A stretch of DNA of 47,380 nt, from assembly GCA_903864275.1 (NCBI GenBank), contig CAIPFE010000035.1, positions 88,874 to 136,253 of the forward strand, read 5' to 3'. The notes under the pieces are model-generated. The model worked only from the letters and a program-made list of their open reading frames with translations. It was not told the DNA's origin and did not search any database. Within the stretch, counting starts at the first letter, position 1. Each line of letters begins with the position of its first letter. Positions 1 through 9,033 of the stretch are shown here, one piece after another. The position numbers were made by a program, and so were the translations under genes. The stretch is from an uncultured Mucilaginibacter sp. (lineage in GTDB: Bacteria > Bacteroidota > Bacteroidia > Sphingobacteriales > Sphingobacteriaceae).

Positions 1-194
1 TGTCCGATAGTATGCGGCCTTTTTCTTTCTGCAAGGGCGTTTTGCGAAATATTCGTTTTTGCATTTTTTGAGTATTTTCAAAAATCAACTACTTAATTTT
101 CAGGCGTTCAAGATATTAAAAATACCTGTGCTATGGTGAAGTGAACGCTATGCTGTTGCATTTGACAGTTCTTCTTTGCTGGAAAAGTGAAAAC

Positions 195-219
195 TTACGA
201 AGTTTTAAAAACTTCGTAA
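195..219. repeat. 25-bp near-perfect palindrome between repeat copies
   Basis: The sequence is TTACGAAGTTTT, one A, then AAAACTTCGTAA: two 12-base arms around a single central base, followed by a T-run on the + strand. It could be a terminator for something upstream of the window or a protein-binding palindrome. No adjacent gene helps to decide. Confidence 0.6.
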
Positions 220-378
220 TTTTCATCATCTCGTTTTTGCACATTTTGAATATTTGCAAAAACCAACTATTTGATTTTCAGTCGTTAACGATAAAAATAG
301 CCGTGTTATGGCGAAGTGAACGCGAACATGAACGCTTTTTCCGGTTGGCTAACGGCTCCATGCCCCTCCCCGCCGCCC

Positions 379-535
379 GTTGCGAGGTACGATCCGCCAA
401 CTGGCGGACTGCGCGGACAGTCAATGTACCGGAGTGCAAAACTGCCCGGCGTGCGGCTGACAGGTAGCCAGGAGATACAGGTCCATGATCAGCATGTGTA
501 GTGATTGCTTCGTACCTCGCAATGACGGTCTGGCG
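379..535. repeat. REP-like inverted pair (TTGCGAGGTACGA / TCGTACCTCGCAA)
   Basis: TTGCGAGGTACGA near 380-392 is matched in inverted orientation by TCGTACCTCGCAA near 510-523. Beside the first copy is a small palindrome CCGCCA-AC-TGGCGG (394-407). The word resembles the widespread GCGAGGnACGAAGCAATC intergenic repeat found in several bacterial phyla. A related fragment, GGCTTCGTACCTCC, lies near 47248. Confidence 0.55.
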
Positions 536-837
536 GATTTTGCATTTTTTGAATATTTACAAAAATACAGCAGTTGATTTTCAAGCATTTACAACATTAA
601 AAATGCTCGTGTTGTGATGAAGTGAACGCTACGCTGTTGCATTTGACTCCTGCGGCTTGCTTCGTTCTGCAGAAATTACGGTTTGGTGGCGATAATTCCA
701 ACAAAGGCGGACACCGATAAAACAAGCAGTTGAAATAGCTTCTTCAACTGATACAGTTTAATCCCTAAAACAATAATAATCAGCATAATTTTATTATAAT
801 TTAAACCAATAGTAAATTGCATTGTCATATCAATATC

Positions 838-2217
838 ATGGGCAATATCAACCAGGTAAAACATTTATGGGCAAGGGCGGGTTTCGGGCTGCGCTTTGAA
901 GATGCAAAGTTGATTGAAAATGTCCCGGTAAAACGTGCGGTAAAACAATTGTTTAACGCAGCAGACGATAAGGTTGCCATAAATGTTGTACAGGGAGATA
1001 CGGATTATAGCATGCTGATCAGGGGAGATATGCTGGCTAAAAAGCAATTTATACAACAGCAAAGGCAGCAGGAAAAAGATCTTAACCTATCCTGGATCAA
1101 CAAAATGAGCACCACCAATGCCGTTTTGCTGGAGAAAATGACCCTGTTTTGGCATAATCATTTTGCATGCCGGTCAAAAAACGCTGCTTTCGCCCAGCAG
1201 CTGAATAATATTCAAAGGGCAAATGCTTTAGGTAATTTCCGCACTTTATTGCTGCAGGTTGCCGAATCCCCGGCTATGCTGCAATTTTTAAATAACCAGC
1301 AAAATCAGAAAAATCATCCAAACGAAAATTTTGCCCGCGAACTGATGGAACTGTTTACCATAGGCCGGGGAAATTATACTGAGACTGATGTCAAGGAGTC
1401 AGCCAGGGCTTTTACCGGCTACGGCTTTAATAAGAACGGGGAATTTGTTAACCGCAGGTTTTTTCATGATGACGGCCAGAAAACTTTCCTCGGAAAAACC
1501 GGTAACTTTAACGGGGAGGATATTATGAATATGCTGCTGGAAAAAAGGGAAACTGCCTATTTCATCAGCAACAAACTGTATAAATACTTTGTAAATGAAA
1601 CGCCTGACCCAGTACATGTTAATGCCATGGCGGACGTGTTTTACAAGTCGGGTTACGAAATAAAGCCGCTGCTTGAATATGTTTTTACTGCCGACTGGTT
1701 TTACGACGACAAGAACACCGGCAACCTTATTAAATCCCCGGTTGATTTTTTGGTTGGATTGAACAGGCAATTTTACATCACCTACCAGCGCCCGGAGGTT
1801 TTACTGCAGTTTCAGCGCGCATTGGGACAGTTATTGTTTTATCCGCCGAATGTTGCCGGCTGGCCCGGCGGCCGGAACTGGATCGACAGTTCATCGTTAA
1901 TGTACCGCCTTAAAATACCATCAACACTATTAAATGGCGGATTGATAGACTTTAACGGCAAAGCTGACCCGGAAGATGAGGCTTACATTGCTACTGTACG
2001 CAACCAGCAGCAATTTGTAAATACACGAGTACAGTCGCAGCCTGATTGGGATAAGTTTTTGCAGAACATTCCCAAAAACACATCAAAAACAGGAATTGCG
2101 CAGTTTATGCTTGAGCCAAAGCTGAGCAATACGCTTTTAAATAAAATTAACCGGCAAACAGATACCAAAACAATGGTTATTGATTTAGTTTCGACGCCGG
2201 AATACCAACTTTGTTAG
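838..2217 (+). CDS. DUF1800 family protein
   Basis: A 459-residue protein of the DUF1800 family, whose biochemical role is unknown. Members are commonly encoded beside DUF1501 proteins, as here. The N-terminus HLWARAGFG matches the family's typical HLLxRAGFG opening. Later come the motifs MTLFWHNHF, ENFARELMELFTIG and NVAGWPGGRNW, and the usual end PEYQLC. The ATG at 838 is preferred over the upstream TTG at 817 because the family starts close to the HLW motif. No signal peptide is visible. The stop codon TAG overlaps the first bases of the CCCCCT hairpin repeat that fills the 99-bp gap before the DUF1501 gene. Confidence 0.9.
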   Translation: MGNINQVKHLWARAGFGLRFEDAKLIENVPVKRAVKQLFNAADDKVAINVVQGDTDYSMLIRGDMLAKKQFIQQQRQQEKDLNLSWINKMSTTNAVLLEKMTLFWHNHFACRSKNAAFAQQLNNIQRANALGNFRTLLLQVAESPAMLQFLNNQQNQKNHPNENFARELMELFTIGRGNYTETDVKESARAFTGYGFNKNGEFVNRRFFHDDGQKTFLGKTGNFNGEDIMNMLLEKRETAYFISNKLYKYFVNETPDPVHVNAMADVFYKSGYEIKPLLEYVFTADWFYDDKNTGNLIKSPVDFLVGLNRQFYITYQRPEVLLQFQRALGQLLFYPPNVAGWPGGRNWIDSSSLMYRLKIPSTLLNGGLIDFNGKADPEDEAYIATVRNQQQFVNTRVQSQPDWDKFLQNIPKNTSKTGIAQFMLEPKLSNTLLNKINRQTDTKTMVIDLVSTPEYQLC

Positions 2218-2307
2218 CCCCCTGGCCCCCTAAAGGGGGAACCGAAGGTTGACATATTAAATTTTAATATCATACAAAAAATTCCCCCTTTAGGGGGTTA
2301 GGGGGCT
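2216..2307. repeat. CCCCCT/AGGGGG inverted repeat hairpin
   Basis: Two 26-base arms, 2216-2241 and 2282-2307, are reverse complements with two mismatches. Each arm contains CCCCCTAAAGGGGG, itself palindromic. The element fills the space between the DUF1800 and DUF1501 genes and starts inside the upstream stop codon. A related element follows the DUF1501 gene at 3521-3594. Confidence 0.85.
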
Positions 2308-2316
2308 TGGCTAATT

Positions 2317-3516
2317 ATGAAAAGACGTGACTTTTTAAGAAATACAGCGCTTGCGTCAGGGGCTTTGTTGGTGCCAACATTTTTAAAGCCGCTGGAAGCC
2401 CTGGCCAAAAGTGAATTGACCGGTTACAAAAACCTGGTGATCATCCAGCTTTCGGGTGGTAACGATGGGTTGAACACTATTATCCCTTATGGTAATGATA
2501 TTTACTATCAAAAACGTAATACTATCGCCGTAAATAAAACTGATATTATTAAGCTGAACGATATGCAGGGGTTGAACCCAAGCTTGTCGGCCCTAAAAGA
2601 AATTTACGACCAGGGGCTGATGAGCATTATCAATTCTGTTGGCTACCCTAATCCCGACAGGTCACATTTCAGGTCGATGGATATATGGCAAACGGGCAGT
2701 GAATCGGACCAGTTTTTAACAACCGGCTGGATAGGCCGTTACCTCGATTCAAACTGCCAGAGCTGCAAAAACCCGTACACCGCCATCGAGGTGGATGATA
2801 CGCTCTCGCTTGCCATGAAAGGCGCCAAAATGAAAGGCATTGCCGTACAGGATCCCAATAAACTTTACCAAACCACCCGCGAACCATTTTTTAAAGACCT
2901 GGTGCATGATCATGGCGATGCCAATTTAAACGAAGATAATTTGGGTTACCTGTACAAAACCATGATCGAAACCTATTCATCTGCCGATTATATCCAGAAT
3001 ACCTCAAAAACATACTCCGTTACTGCCGAATACCCGGCAACGCCTTTAGGCAACCAATTGAAAACTGTGTCTAAATTCATAAATTCAGGTTTACAAACCC
3101 GGGTTTATTATGTTTCCTTAAGCGGTTTTGATACGCATGTCGGCCAGCAAAACCAACAGGGACGTGTGTTAAAAATATATGGCGATGCGGTAGCCGCTTT
3201 TGTAAAAGACCTTAGGCAAACCGGCAAACTGGATGATACCCTGGTGATGACCTTCTCGGAATTCGGCCGCCGTGTTGAACAAAACGCCAGCAACGGCACC
3301 GATCATGGAACGGCCAATAATATTTTGATCTATGGCGGGAAACTTAAAAAAGCAGGTTTTTACAACGAATCCCCTGATATGACCCAACTGGATAACGGCG
3401 ACTTAAAGTATCAAATCGATTTCAGGGACGTGTATGCCACGTTGCTGGATAAATGGCTGGATATTAATAACAGCCAGGTATTGACAAAGAATTTTAGAGG
3501 GTTGAGTTTTGTATAA
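2317..3516 (+). CDS. DUF1501 family protein, Tat-exported
   Basis: A 399-residue DUF1501 protein, a family related to the alkaline phosphatase/sulfatase fold but of unknown substrate. The N-terminus MKRRDFLRNTALASGALLVP is a twin-arginine (Tat) signal, so export to the periplasm is expected. Family motifs visible are IIQLSGGNDGLNTIIPY, SVGYPNPDRSHFRSMDIWQ, LSGFDTHVGQQ, MTFSEFGRRV and GTDHGTAN. The Asp and His residues in the last motifs would suit a metal-binding hydrolase. It follows the DUF1800 gene on the same strand and probably forms an operon with it. It is flanked on both sides by CCCCCT hairpins. Confidence 0.92.
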   Translation: MKRRDFLRNTALASGALLVPTFLKPLEALAKSELTGYKNLVIIQLSGGNDGLNTIIPYGNDIYYQKRNTIAVNKTDIIKLNDMQGLNPSLSALKEIYDQGLMSIINSVGYPNPDRSHFRSMDIWQTGSESDQFLTTGWIGRYLDSNCQSCKNPYTAIEVDDTLSLAMKGAKMKGIAVQDPNKLYQTTREPFFKDLVHDHGDANLNEDNLGYLYKTMIETYSSADYIQNTSKTYSVTAEYPATPLGNQLKTVSKFINSGLQTRVYYVSLSGFDTHVGQQNQQGRVLKIYGDAVAAFVKDLRQTGKLDDTLVMTFSEFGRRVEQNASNGTDHGTANNILIYGGKLKKAGFYNESPDMTQLDNGDLKYQIDFRDVYATLLDKWLDINNSQVLTKNFRGLSFV

Positions 3517-3520
3517 TTCC

Positions 3521-3594
3521 CGGCCTCCTAACCCCTTAAAGGGGAAACAAAATTTGTGGTTCAAAAACTCCCCCTAAAGGGGGCCGGGGGGCCT
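3521..3594. repeat. CCCCCT/AGGGGG inverted repeat between convergent genes
   Basis: Arms at about 3521-3547 and 3566-3594 carry CCTAACCCCTTAAAGGGG and CCCCCTAAAGGGGGCCGGGG, the same word family as 2216-2307. The element sits exactly between the DUF1501 stop and the ffh stop codon. It is likely to form a strong hairpin in both transcripts and may serve as a shared terminator. Confidence 0.75.
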
Positions 3595-4919
3595 TATTTG
3601 GGCATTCTCCGCATCATATTCGCCATTGCCGCAGGGTTGCTCATTTGCTTCATCACCTTACGCATATCTTCAAACTGTTTAATGAGGCGGTTGACTTCGG
3701 TTAAATTCTTTCCCGATCCTTTTGCAATCCGGTTGCGGCGGCTTTGATTTATGCTGTCGGGATTGCCTTTTTCATAGGGCGTCATCGACTGAATGATAGC
3801 TTCGATACTTTTAAATGCGTTGTCGTCAATATCCACATCCTTCATCATCTTGCCAACGCCGGGTATCATGCCCATCAGGTCCTTCATGTTGCCCATTTTT
3901 TTGATCTGCTGTATCTGGCTGTAGAAATCGTTGAAGTCGAATTTATTTTTGCGGATCTTCTTTTGCAGCTCGGCGGCTTCTTTTTCGTCAAACTGCTGCT
4001 GGGCGCGTTCAACCAGCGAGATCACGTCGCCCATGCCCAAAATACGTGAGGCCATACGGTCGGGGTGGAAAACATCCAGCGCTTCCATTTTTTCGCCCGT
4101 ACCGATAAATTTTATCGGTTTATTTACAACTGATTTAATAGAAAGCGCAGCACCGCCACGGGTATCGCCGTCAAGCTTTGTGAGCACAACACCGGTAAAA
4201 TCAAGACGGTCGTTAAATACTTTAGCTGTGTTTACCGCGTCCTGCCCGGTCATAGCATCTACCACAAATAATATCTCGTGTGGTTTAACCGCGTCTTTTA
4301 CCTGCTCGATCTCGCGCATCATCGCCTCATCAATTGAAAGGCGCCCCGCGGTATCAATGATCACCACATTATTGCCGTTTTGTTTGGCTAAGGCAATACC
4401 TTCCCTGGCAATAGCGATAGGGTCTTTTGATTCCAGGTTAGCATAAACCGGCACGCCTATCTGGCCACCCAAAACCTGTAATTGCTCAATCGCAGCAGGG
4501 CGGTAAATATCATCGGCAACCAGTAATGGCTTTTTGTTTTTTTGTGTTTTTAAGTAATTGGCCAGCTTCCCGGTAAAAGTGGTTTTACCGGCACCATTTA
4601 GCCCGGCTATCAGTATTATAGTTGGCGAACTTGTTAAATCGAGTTCGGCAGTGCTGCCGCCCATCAGTTCGGTCAGCTCATCGCTCATTACTTTGGTGAG
4701 CAGCTGACCCGGCGAAATAGCGGTCAATACATTCAGACCTAAGGCTTTTTGCCTTACCTCGTCTGTAAAGGCTTTAGCAGTTTTATAGTTAACATCGGCA
4801 TCCAGAAGGGCTTTGCGTATTTCCTTCATGGTTTCGGCCACGTTTATTTCAGTAATGGTACCTTGTCCTTTTAATACTTTAAAGGCCCTGTCGAGTTTAT
4901 CTGATAAATTTTCAAACAT
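3594..4919 (-). CDS. ffh: Signal recognition particle protein Ffh
   Basis: SRP54-type GTPase that binds 4.5S RNA and signal sequences and delivers nascent chains to FtsY at the membrane. The 441-residue length is normal. The N domain covers about residues 1-85. The G domain follows with P-loop GLNGAGKTT (106-114), DTAGR near 190 and TKLDGDTRGG near 250. The Met-rich M domain forms the C-terminus, with MGNMKDLMGMIPG and the final MKQMSNPAAMANMMRRMPK. The gene lies on the opposite strand between the two DUF1501 cassettes and is not obviously linked to them. A TAnnTTTG promoter element lies about 25 bases upstream of the ATG. Confidence 0.98.
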   Translation of the reverse strand: MFENLSDKLDRAFKVLKGQGTITEINVAETMKEIRKALLDADVNYKTAKAFTDEVRQKALGLNVLTAISPGQLLTKVMSDELTELMGGSTAELDLTSSPTIILIAGLNGAGKTTFTGKLANYLKTQKNKKPLLVADDIYRPAAIEQLQVLGGQIGVPVYANLESKDPIAIAREGIALAKQNGNNVVIIDTAGRLSIDEAMMREIEQVKDAVKPHEILFVVDAMTGQDAVNTAKVFNDRLDFTGVVLTKLDGDTRGGAALSIKSVVNKPIKFIGTGEKMEALDVFHPDRMASRILGMGDVISLVERAQQQFDEKEAAELQKKIRKNKFDFNDFYSQIQQIKKMGNMKDLMGMIPGVGKMMKDVDIDDNAFKSIEAIIQSMTPYEKGNPDSINQSRRNRIAKGSGKNLTEVNRLIKQFEDMRKVMKQMSNPAAMANMMRRMPK

Positions 4920-4944
4920 TATACTTATTCAAAATTTGAGGATG

Positions 4945-4952
4945 CAAAGTTA
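4945..4952 (-). promoter_or_regulatory. -7 promoter element TAACTTTG of ffh
   Basis: Read on the minus strand, TAACTTTG matches the Bacteroidota TAnnTTTG consensus exactly and sits about 25 bases before the ffh start codon. A good -33 TTG is not obvious. Confidence 0.6.
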
Positions 4953-5142
4953 TGATTTTGAAGGGAATTTGGCTACAGTGGATTTCCATTTTTGACCACG
5001 ATTTTCAGGATTCGCACGATTACCAGGATATAAGCTAGCATCAGGGTAATCCGCAAATCCTTTAATCACAGTTCAGACTATGTAAAAATGTAGCTGTATT
5101 ATCCCATAACTAATGTTAAATTCACATTTATTTGTTTAATTT

Positions 5143-5150
5143 TAACTTTG
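5143..5150 (+). promoter_or_regulatory. -7 promoter element TAACTTTG before the PSD1 cassette
   Basis: An exact TAnnTTTG match 37 bases before the ATG at 5188. It would drive the PSD1-DUF1501 pair. The -33 element is unclear. Confidence 0.55.
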
Positions 5151-5187
5151 TTATAAACTATAGTAACTCTCATTACTGGATTAATTT

Positions 5188-7503
5188 ATGCAGCGGCATT
5201 TGTATTTGTTGTGGATGATGTGTGCGGGATGTATTTTGTGCATGCTCAACGCCTGCAACCATATCGCAAACATTGATGAACAAATACCTGATACTGTAAG
5301 CTATAATTTTAATATCCGCCCTATACTTTCTGATAAATGCTATAAATGCCATGGACCGGACGCCGGTAAACGGCAGGCAGGGCTAAGGCTGGATAAGCCT
5401 GAAAGTGCGTTCAAAGCGTTAAGAGATAATCCAAACGCGCATGTATTGGTTCCCGGCAGCCCGGAAATGTCGGATTTGTTCAGAAGGGTCTCTACCAGTG
5501 ATACTTCCGAAATGATGCCCCCTTCAATTTCAAACCTCAAAAGGTTAACACCCCATGAGGTCGACCTGATCAAAAAATGGATAAAACAGGGCGCTAAGTT
5601 CGAAAAACATTGGGCCTTTGTACCGCCGAAGTCATGGCCGATACCAGAAGTGAAAGATAAAACCTGGCCAAAAAACCAGATCGACTATTTTATCTTACAC
5701 AAGCAGGAACAATACGGGCTCGCGCCGAACCCCGAAGCTGATAAAGAACGCCTGTTAAAACGGGTAAGTTTCGACCTTACCGGTTTACCGCCGAGCCTGG
5801 AGATGATGGACAGCTTCCTGGCTGATAAAAGCCCCGATGCTTATGAAAAGGTTGTTGACGAACTGATGCAAAGGCCTGCCTACGGCGAAAAAATGGCCCT
5901 TCACTGGATGGATGTTGCCCGTTATGCCGATTCGCATGGTTACCAGGATGATAATTACCGCAGCCAGTGGCCATGGCGCGATTGGGTGATCCATGCCTTT
6001 AACGAGGACCTGCCATACAACAAATTTGTCACCTGGCAATTGGCGGGCGACCTTATGCCCAATGCAACTAAAGAACAATTGCTGGCAACCGGCTTTAACC
6101 GCAACCATAAAATTACTGAAGAAGGCGGCGTAATTAATGAAGAATACCGCGTGGCTTATGTAACCGATCGTACCAATACTTTCGGCAAGGCATTGTTGGG
6201 CTGTACTATTGAATGTGCGCATTGCCACGATCATAAATATGATCCTTTCCTGCAAAAGGAATACTACCAGCTTTTCGCGTTTTTTAACCAGGTTAAGGAG
6301 CCGGGCATCGAGTCGACCGTTGGCGGGCCCGAAACGTATGCCAAAAGGCCGCTTATGCAGATCACCAATGACGATGTAAAAAGCATACTGAAATTTGTAA
6401 ATAAACAGGATACCAATAAGCTCATTGTATCTGTTATGGGCGACAGCGAGGTTTATCGTAAAACGTATATCCTTAAACGCGGCAATTACGACACCCATGG
6501 CGACGAAGTGCAGCCCGGTACGCCAAAAGCTATATTGCCTTTCGACAATTCGTACCCAAAAAACAGGCTTGGCCTTGCCGAATGGTTGTTTGACCGTAAA
6601 AATCCGCTTGCTGCCAGGGTTTTTGTGAACCAAACCTGGCAGGAGCTTTTTGGCAAGGGCATTGTAAAAAGTTCGGGCGATTTTGGCAGCCAGGGCGACC
6701 TGCCTTCGCACTTTGAATTGCTTGATTGGCTTTCGGTTGATTTTATGGACCATGGCTGGGATATTAAACGCCTTGTGAAACAGATGGTAATGTCGGCAAC
6801 CTACCGGCAATCGGCTGTGTTAGTGGCAGCTAAATTGAAGACCGACCCTGATAATACTTTACTATCGCGCGGGCCGCGTTACCGGCTCCCGGCCGAATTT
6901 GTACGGGATATGGTATTGGCAAGCAGCGGTTTGCTCACGAGGACAATCGGCGGGCCAAGTGTAAACCCCTACCAGCCACCTGGTTTGTGGGAAAATGCCA
7001 CATCGGGCCGCGGGCAGCTGGCCAGTTATAAACAGGTACATGGGGCTAACCTGTACCGCAGAGGCATGTACACACTGATAAAGCGCACTGTGCCCCCCGT
7101 TGAAATGGCCATTTTTGACGCCAGTAACCGCGACCAATGCGAAGTAAAACGATTAAGGACAAACACGCCGTTGCAAGCCCTGCTGATGGAAAACGACCCT
7201 ACCGTACTGGAAGCAGCGAGGGTTTTGGCCGCAAAACTATTACAGGATAAAAGCACTACGAAAGACAAAATTTATAAAGCTTTCAGGTTGATCATTTGCC
7301 GGAAGCCGAATGAACAGGAACTGGCACTACTGAACAGCTATTATGCTGATGAATTAAAAACGATGGATAAACGTACCGCCGCGAAAGTGCTGAACGTTGG
7401 CGAATACCCGACACCCGATAATTTAAATAAAGTGACGCTTGCTACGATGATGAAGGTAGTTGATGCAATTTATAATTTAGAAGAGGCGATCACAAAAACC
7501 TGA
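5188..7503 (+). CDS. PSD1 / DUF1549-DUF1553 c-type cytochrome lipoprotein
   Basis: A 771-residue planctomycete-type cytochrome (PSD1) protein. Residues 1-23 form a lipoprotein signal ending LNAC, with Cys23 as the lipid site. A PSCyt1 domain follows with haem motif CYKCH (Cys51, Cys54, His55). The central DUF1549 region (about 150-360) contains RVSFDLTGLPPS, WMDVARYADSHGYQ and the family motif CAHCHDHKYDPF, a second CxxCH. The C-terminal DUF1553 region (about 450-740) contains NRLGLAEWLFDRKNPLAARV and KRLRTNTPLQALLMENDP. The partner is the DUF1501 gene that overlaps its stop codon by one base. In planctomycetes such pairs accompany sulfatases and polysaccharide degradation genes; here the substrate is unknown. 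Confidence 0.92.
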   Translation: MQRHLYLLWMMCAGCILCMLNACNHIANIDEQIPDTVSYNFNIRPILSDKCYKCHGPDAGKRQAGLRLDKPESAFKALRDNPNAHVLVPGSPEMSDLFRRVSTSDTSEMMPPSISNLKRLTPHEVDLIKKWIKQGAKFEKHWAFVPPKSWPIPEVKDKTWPKNQIDYFILHKQEQYGLAPNPEADKERLLKRVSFDLTGLPPSLEMMDSFLADKSPDAYEKVVDELMQRPAYGEKMALHWMDVARYADSHGYQDDNYRSQWPWRDWVIHAFNEDLPYNKFVTWQLAGDLMPNATKEQLLATGFNRNHKITEEGGVINEEYRVAYVTDRTNTFGKALLGCTIECAHCHDHKYDPFLQKEYYQLFAFFNQVKEPGIESTVGGPETYAKRPLMQITNDDVKSILKFVNKQDTNKLIVSVMGDSEVYRKTYILKRGNYDTHGDEVQPGTPKAILPFDNSYPKNRLGLAEWLFDRKNPLAARVFVNQTWQELFGKGIVKSSGDFGSQGDLPSHFELLDWLSVDFMDHGWDIKRLVKQMVMSATYRQSAVLVAAKLKTDPDNTLLSRGPRYRLPAEFVRDMVLASSGLLTRTIGGPSVNPYQPPGLWENATSGRGQLASYKQVHGANLYRRGMYTLIKRTVPPVEMAIFDASNRDQCEVKRLRTNTPLQALLMENDPTVLEAARVLAAKLLQDKSTTKDKIYKAFRLIICRKPNEQELALLNSYYADELKTMDKRTAAKVLNVGEYPTPDNLNKVTLATMMKVVDAIYNLEEAITKT

Positions 7504-8966
7504 TGAATATGGAGAAAGATTTTTTAGAGCACCGACTCAATGTGAACAGGCGCCGCTTTTTATCGAGGCTAAGTTTGGGCATAGGCAGTATTGCCCTGGG
7601 TTCATTGCTTATCCCTGATCTTTTTAGCGGGGTGGGGTCAGATAGCGAGGCCGATTTTATACCCGGTATTCCAAACTTCGCACCAAAAGCAAAAAGGGTG
7701 ATCTATCTTTTCCAGGACGGGGCTCCGTCGCAACTGGAGTCCTTCGATTATAAGCCGAAACTTAGGGAGATGATGGGACAGGAATTGCCGCCATCGGTAC
7801 GCGGCAGCCAGATATTGACAGGCATGACCGCCCAGCAAAAATCTTTCCCCTTGGTTGGCTCTTTCTACGATTTTAAACAATACGGCGAATCAAAAGCATG
7901 GGTAAGCGACCTGTTTCCGCATATCGGTAAAATAGCCGATGATATTTGCATCATTAAATCGATGTACACCGAAGCGATCAATCACGACCCGGCCTTAACC
8001 TTTTTTCAGACCGGCGCCCAGCAGGGTAACCGGCCGAGCATGGGTTCATGGGTGAGTTACGGGCTCGGGAGTGAAAATAAAAACCTGCCTGCTTTTACCG
8101 TTTTATTATCAAAAGGAAAAGGGAATGGGCAGGGCGTGTATTCAAAACTATGGAGCAATGGCTTTTTAGATTCCATTCACCAGGGCGTGCAGTTCAGCAG
8201 CGGCGAAAACCCGGTTTTGTATCTTAATGACCAGGATGGGATCGACAGGAGCGACCGCCGCAAAATGCTGGATAAGCTGGCCGAACTAAATGAAATCTCC
8301 TACAAACAATTCGGCGACCCGGAAATAAGCACCAAAATACAGCAATATGAAATGGCTTACCGCATGCAGTCTGCGGTGCCCGAGATCATGGATGTATCAA
8401 AGGAGCCTGATGATATTGTTAAAATGTACGGCCCCGATTGTTTGGTGCCCGGAACGTATGCAGCAAATTGCCTGCTGGCGCGTAAACTTTCTGAAAATGG
8501 CGTCCGCTTTGTACAATTATACCACCAGGGCTGGGACCAGCATAATAACCTTCCGCAGGAAATGGCCGGGCAGGCTAAGGACGTTGACCAAGCCTCAGCC
8601 GCCTTGGTTACCGACCTTAAACAACGGGGATTGCTTGACGAAACACTGGTAATTTGGGGAGGTGAATTTGGCCGCACCAATTACAGCCAGGGAAAACTTG
8701 AAAAAGCCAACTATGGCCGCGACCACCACCCCCGCTGTTTCAGTGTCTGGATGGCAGGCGGAGGCATTAAACCCGGTTTAGTTTACGGAGAATCAGATGA
8801 GTTTGGTTATAATATTGTTAAAGACCCTGTACATGTGCATGATTTTCATGCGACCATATTAAACCAGTTGGGCATCGATCATAAAAAACTAACCTTTAAA
8901 AGCCAGGGCCGCAGGTACAGGTTAACTGACGTGGCAGGGAATGTGGTGAAAGGAATAATAGCCTGA
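7503..8966 (+). CDS. DUF1501 family protein, Tat-exported (PSD1 partner)
   Basis: A 487-residue DUF1501 protein of the longer, planctomycete-like type. The Tat signal contains NRRRFLSRLSLGIG (about residues 15-28). Characteristic motifs are LFQDGAPSQLESFDYKP, INHDPALTFFQTGAQQGNRPSMGSW, LYHQGWDQHNNL, WGGEFGRTN and GRDHHPRCFSVWMAGGG, whose His and Asp residues suit metal binding. The ATG overlaps the TGA of the PSD1 gene, so the two are translationally coupled. It differs clearly from the shorter DUF1501 protein at 2317-3516, so the two are not a recent duplication. Confidence 0.92.
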   Translation: MNMEKDFLEHRLNVNRRRFLSRLSLGIGSIALGSLLIPDLFSGVGSDSEADFIPGIPNFAPKAKRVIYLFQDGAPSQLESFDYKPKLREMMGQELPPSVRGSQILTGMTAQQKSFPLVGSFYDFKQYGESKAWVSDLFPHIGKIADDICIIKSMYTEAINHDPALTFFQTGAQQGNRPSMGSWVSYGLGSENKNLPAFTVLLSKGKGNGQGVYSKLWSNGFLDSIHQGVQFSSGENPVLYLNDQDGIDRSDRRKMLDKLAELNEISYKQFGDPEISTKIQQYEMAYRMQSAVPEIMDVSKEPDDIVKMYGPDCLVPGTYAANCLLARKLSENGVRFVQLYHQGWDQHNNLPQEMAGQAKDVDQASAALVTDLKQRGLLDETLVIWGGEFGRTNYSQGKLEKANYGRDHHPRCFSVWMAGGGIKPGLVYGESDEFGYNIVKDPVHVHDFHATILNQLGIDHKKLTFKSQGRRYRLTDVAGNVVKGIIA

Positions 8967-9033
8967 TAATCTCAGTCCGGTTTCCTGGCCGCTTCAAATC
9001 AGCGTAATCATAATAATCAGTTAAGTCAACGGT

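Larger units (their letters stand above)
54..648. repeat. Three diverged copies of a ~110 bp direct repeat
   Basis: Three stretches share the same order of words: 54-167, 232-335 and 536-648. Each starts with a TTTTTGCATTTTTTGA-like block, continues with an A/T-rich middle containing TTGATTTTCA or TTAATTTTCA, and reaches the conserved core GAAGTGAACGC. The first and third copies continue with GCTGTTGCATTTGAC; the second diverges after the core. No convincing coding sequence covers 1-837, and the short open frames here look like chance frames across the repeats. Function unknown. The copies could be remains of a mobile element or a tandem array broken by the insertion at about 340-530. Confidence 0.75.

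Noticed and set aside
141..501. Open frames of 60-110 residues in the gene-free start region
   Set aside because: They run across the direct repeats and the REP-like segment, overlap each other and have no recognisable protein character.
5785..6810. A 341-residue open frame on the minus strand within the PSD1 gene
   Set aside because: It is the antisense shadow of a clear PSD1 protein with haem and family motifs; its translation has no family features.
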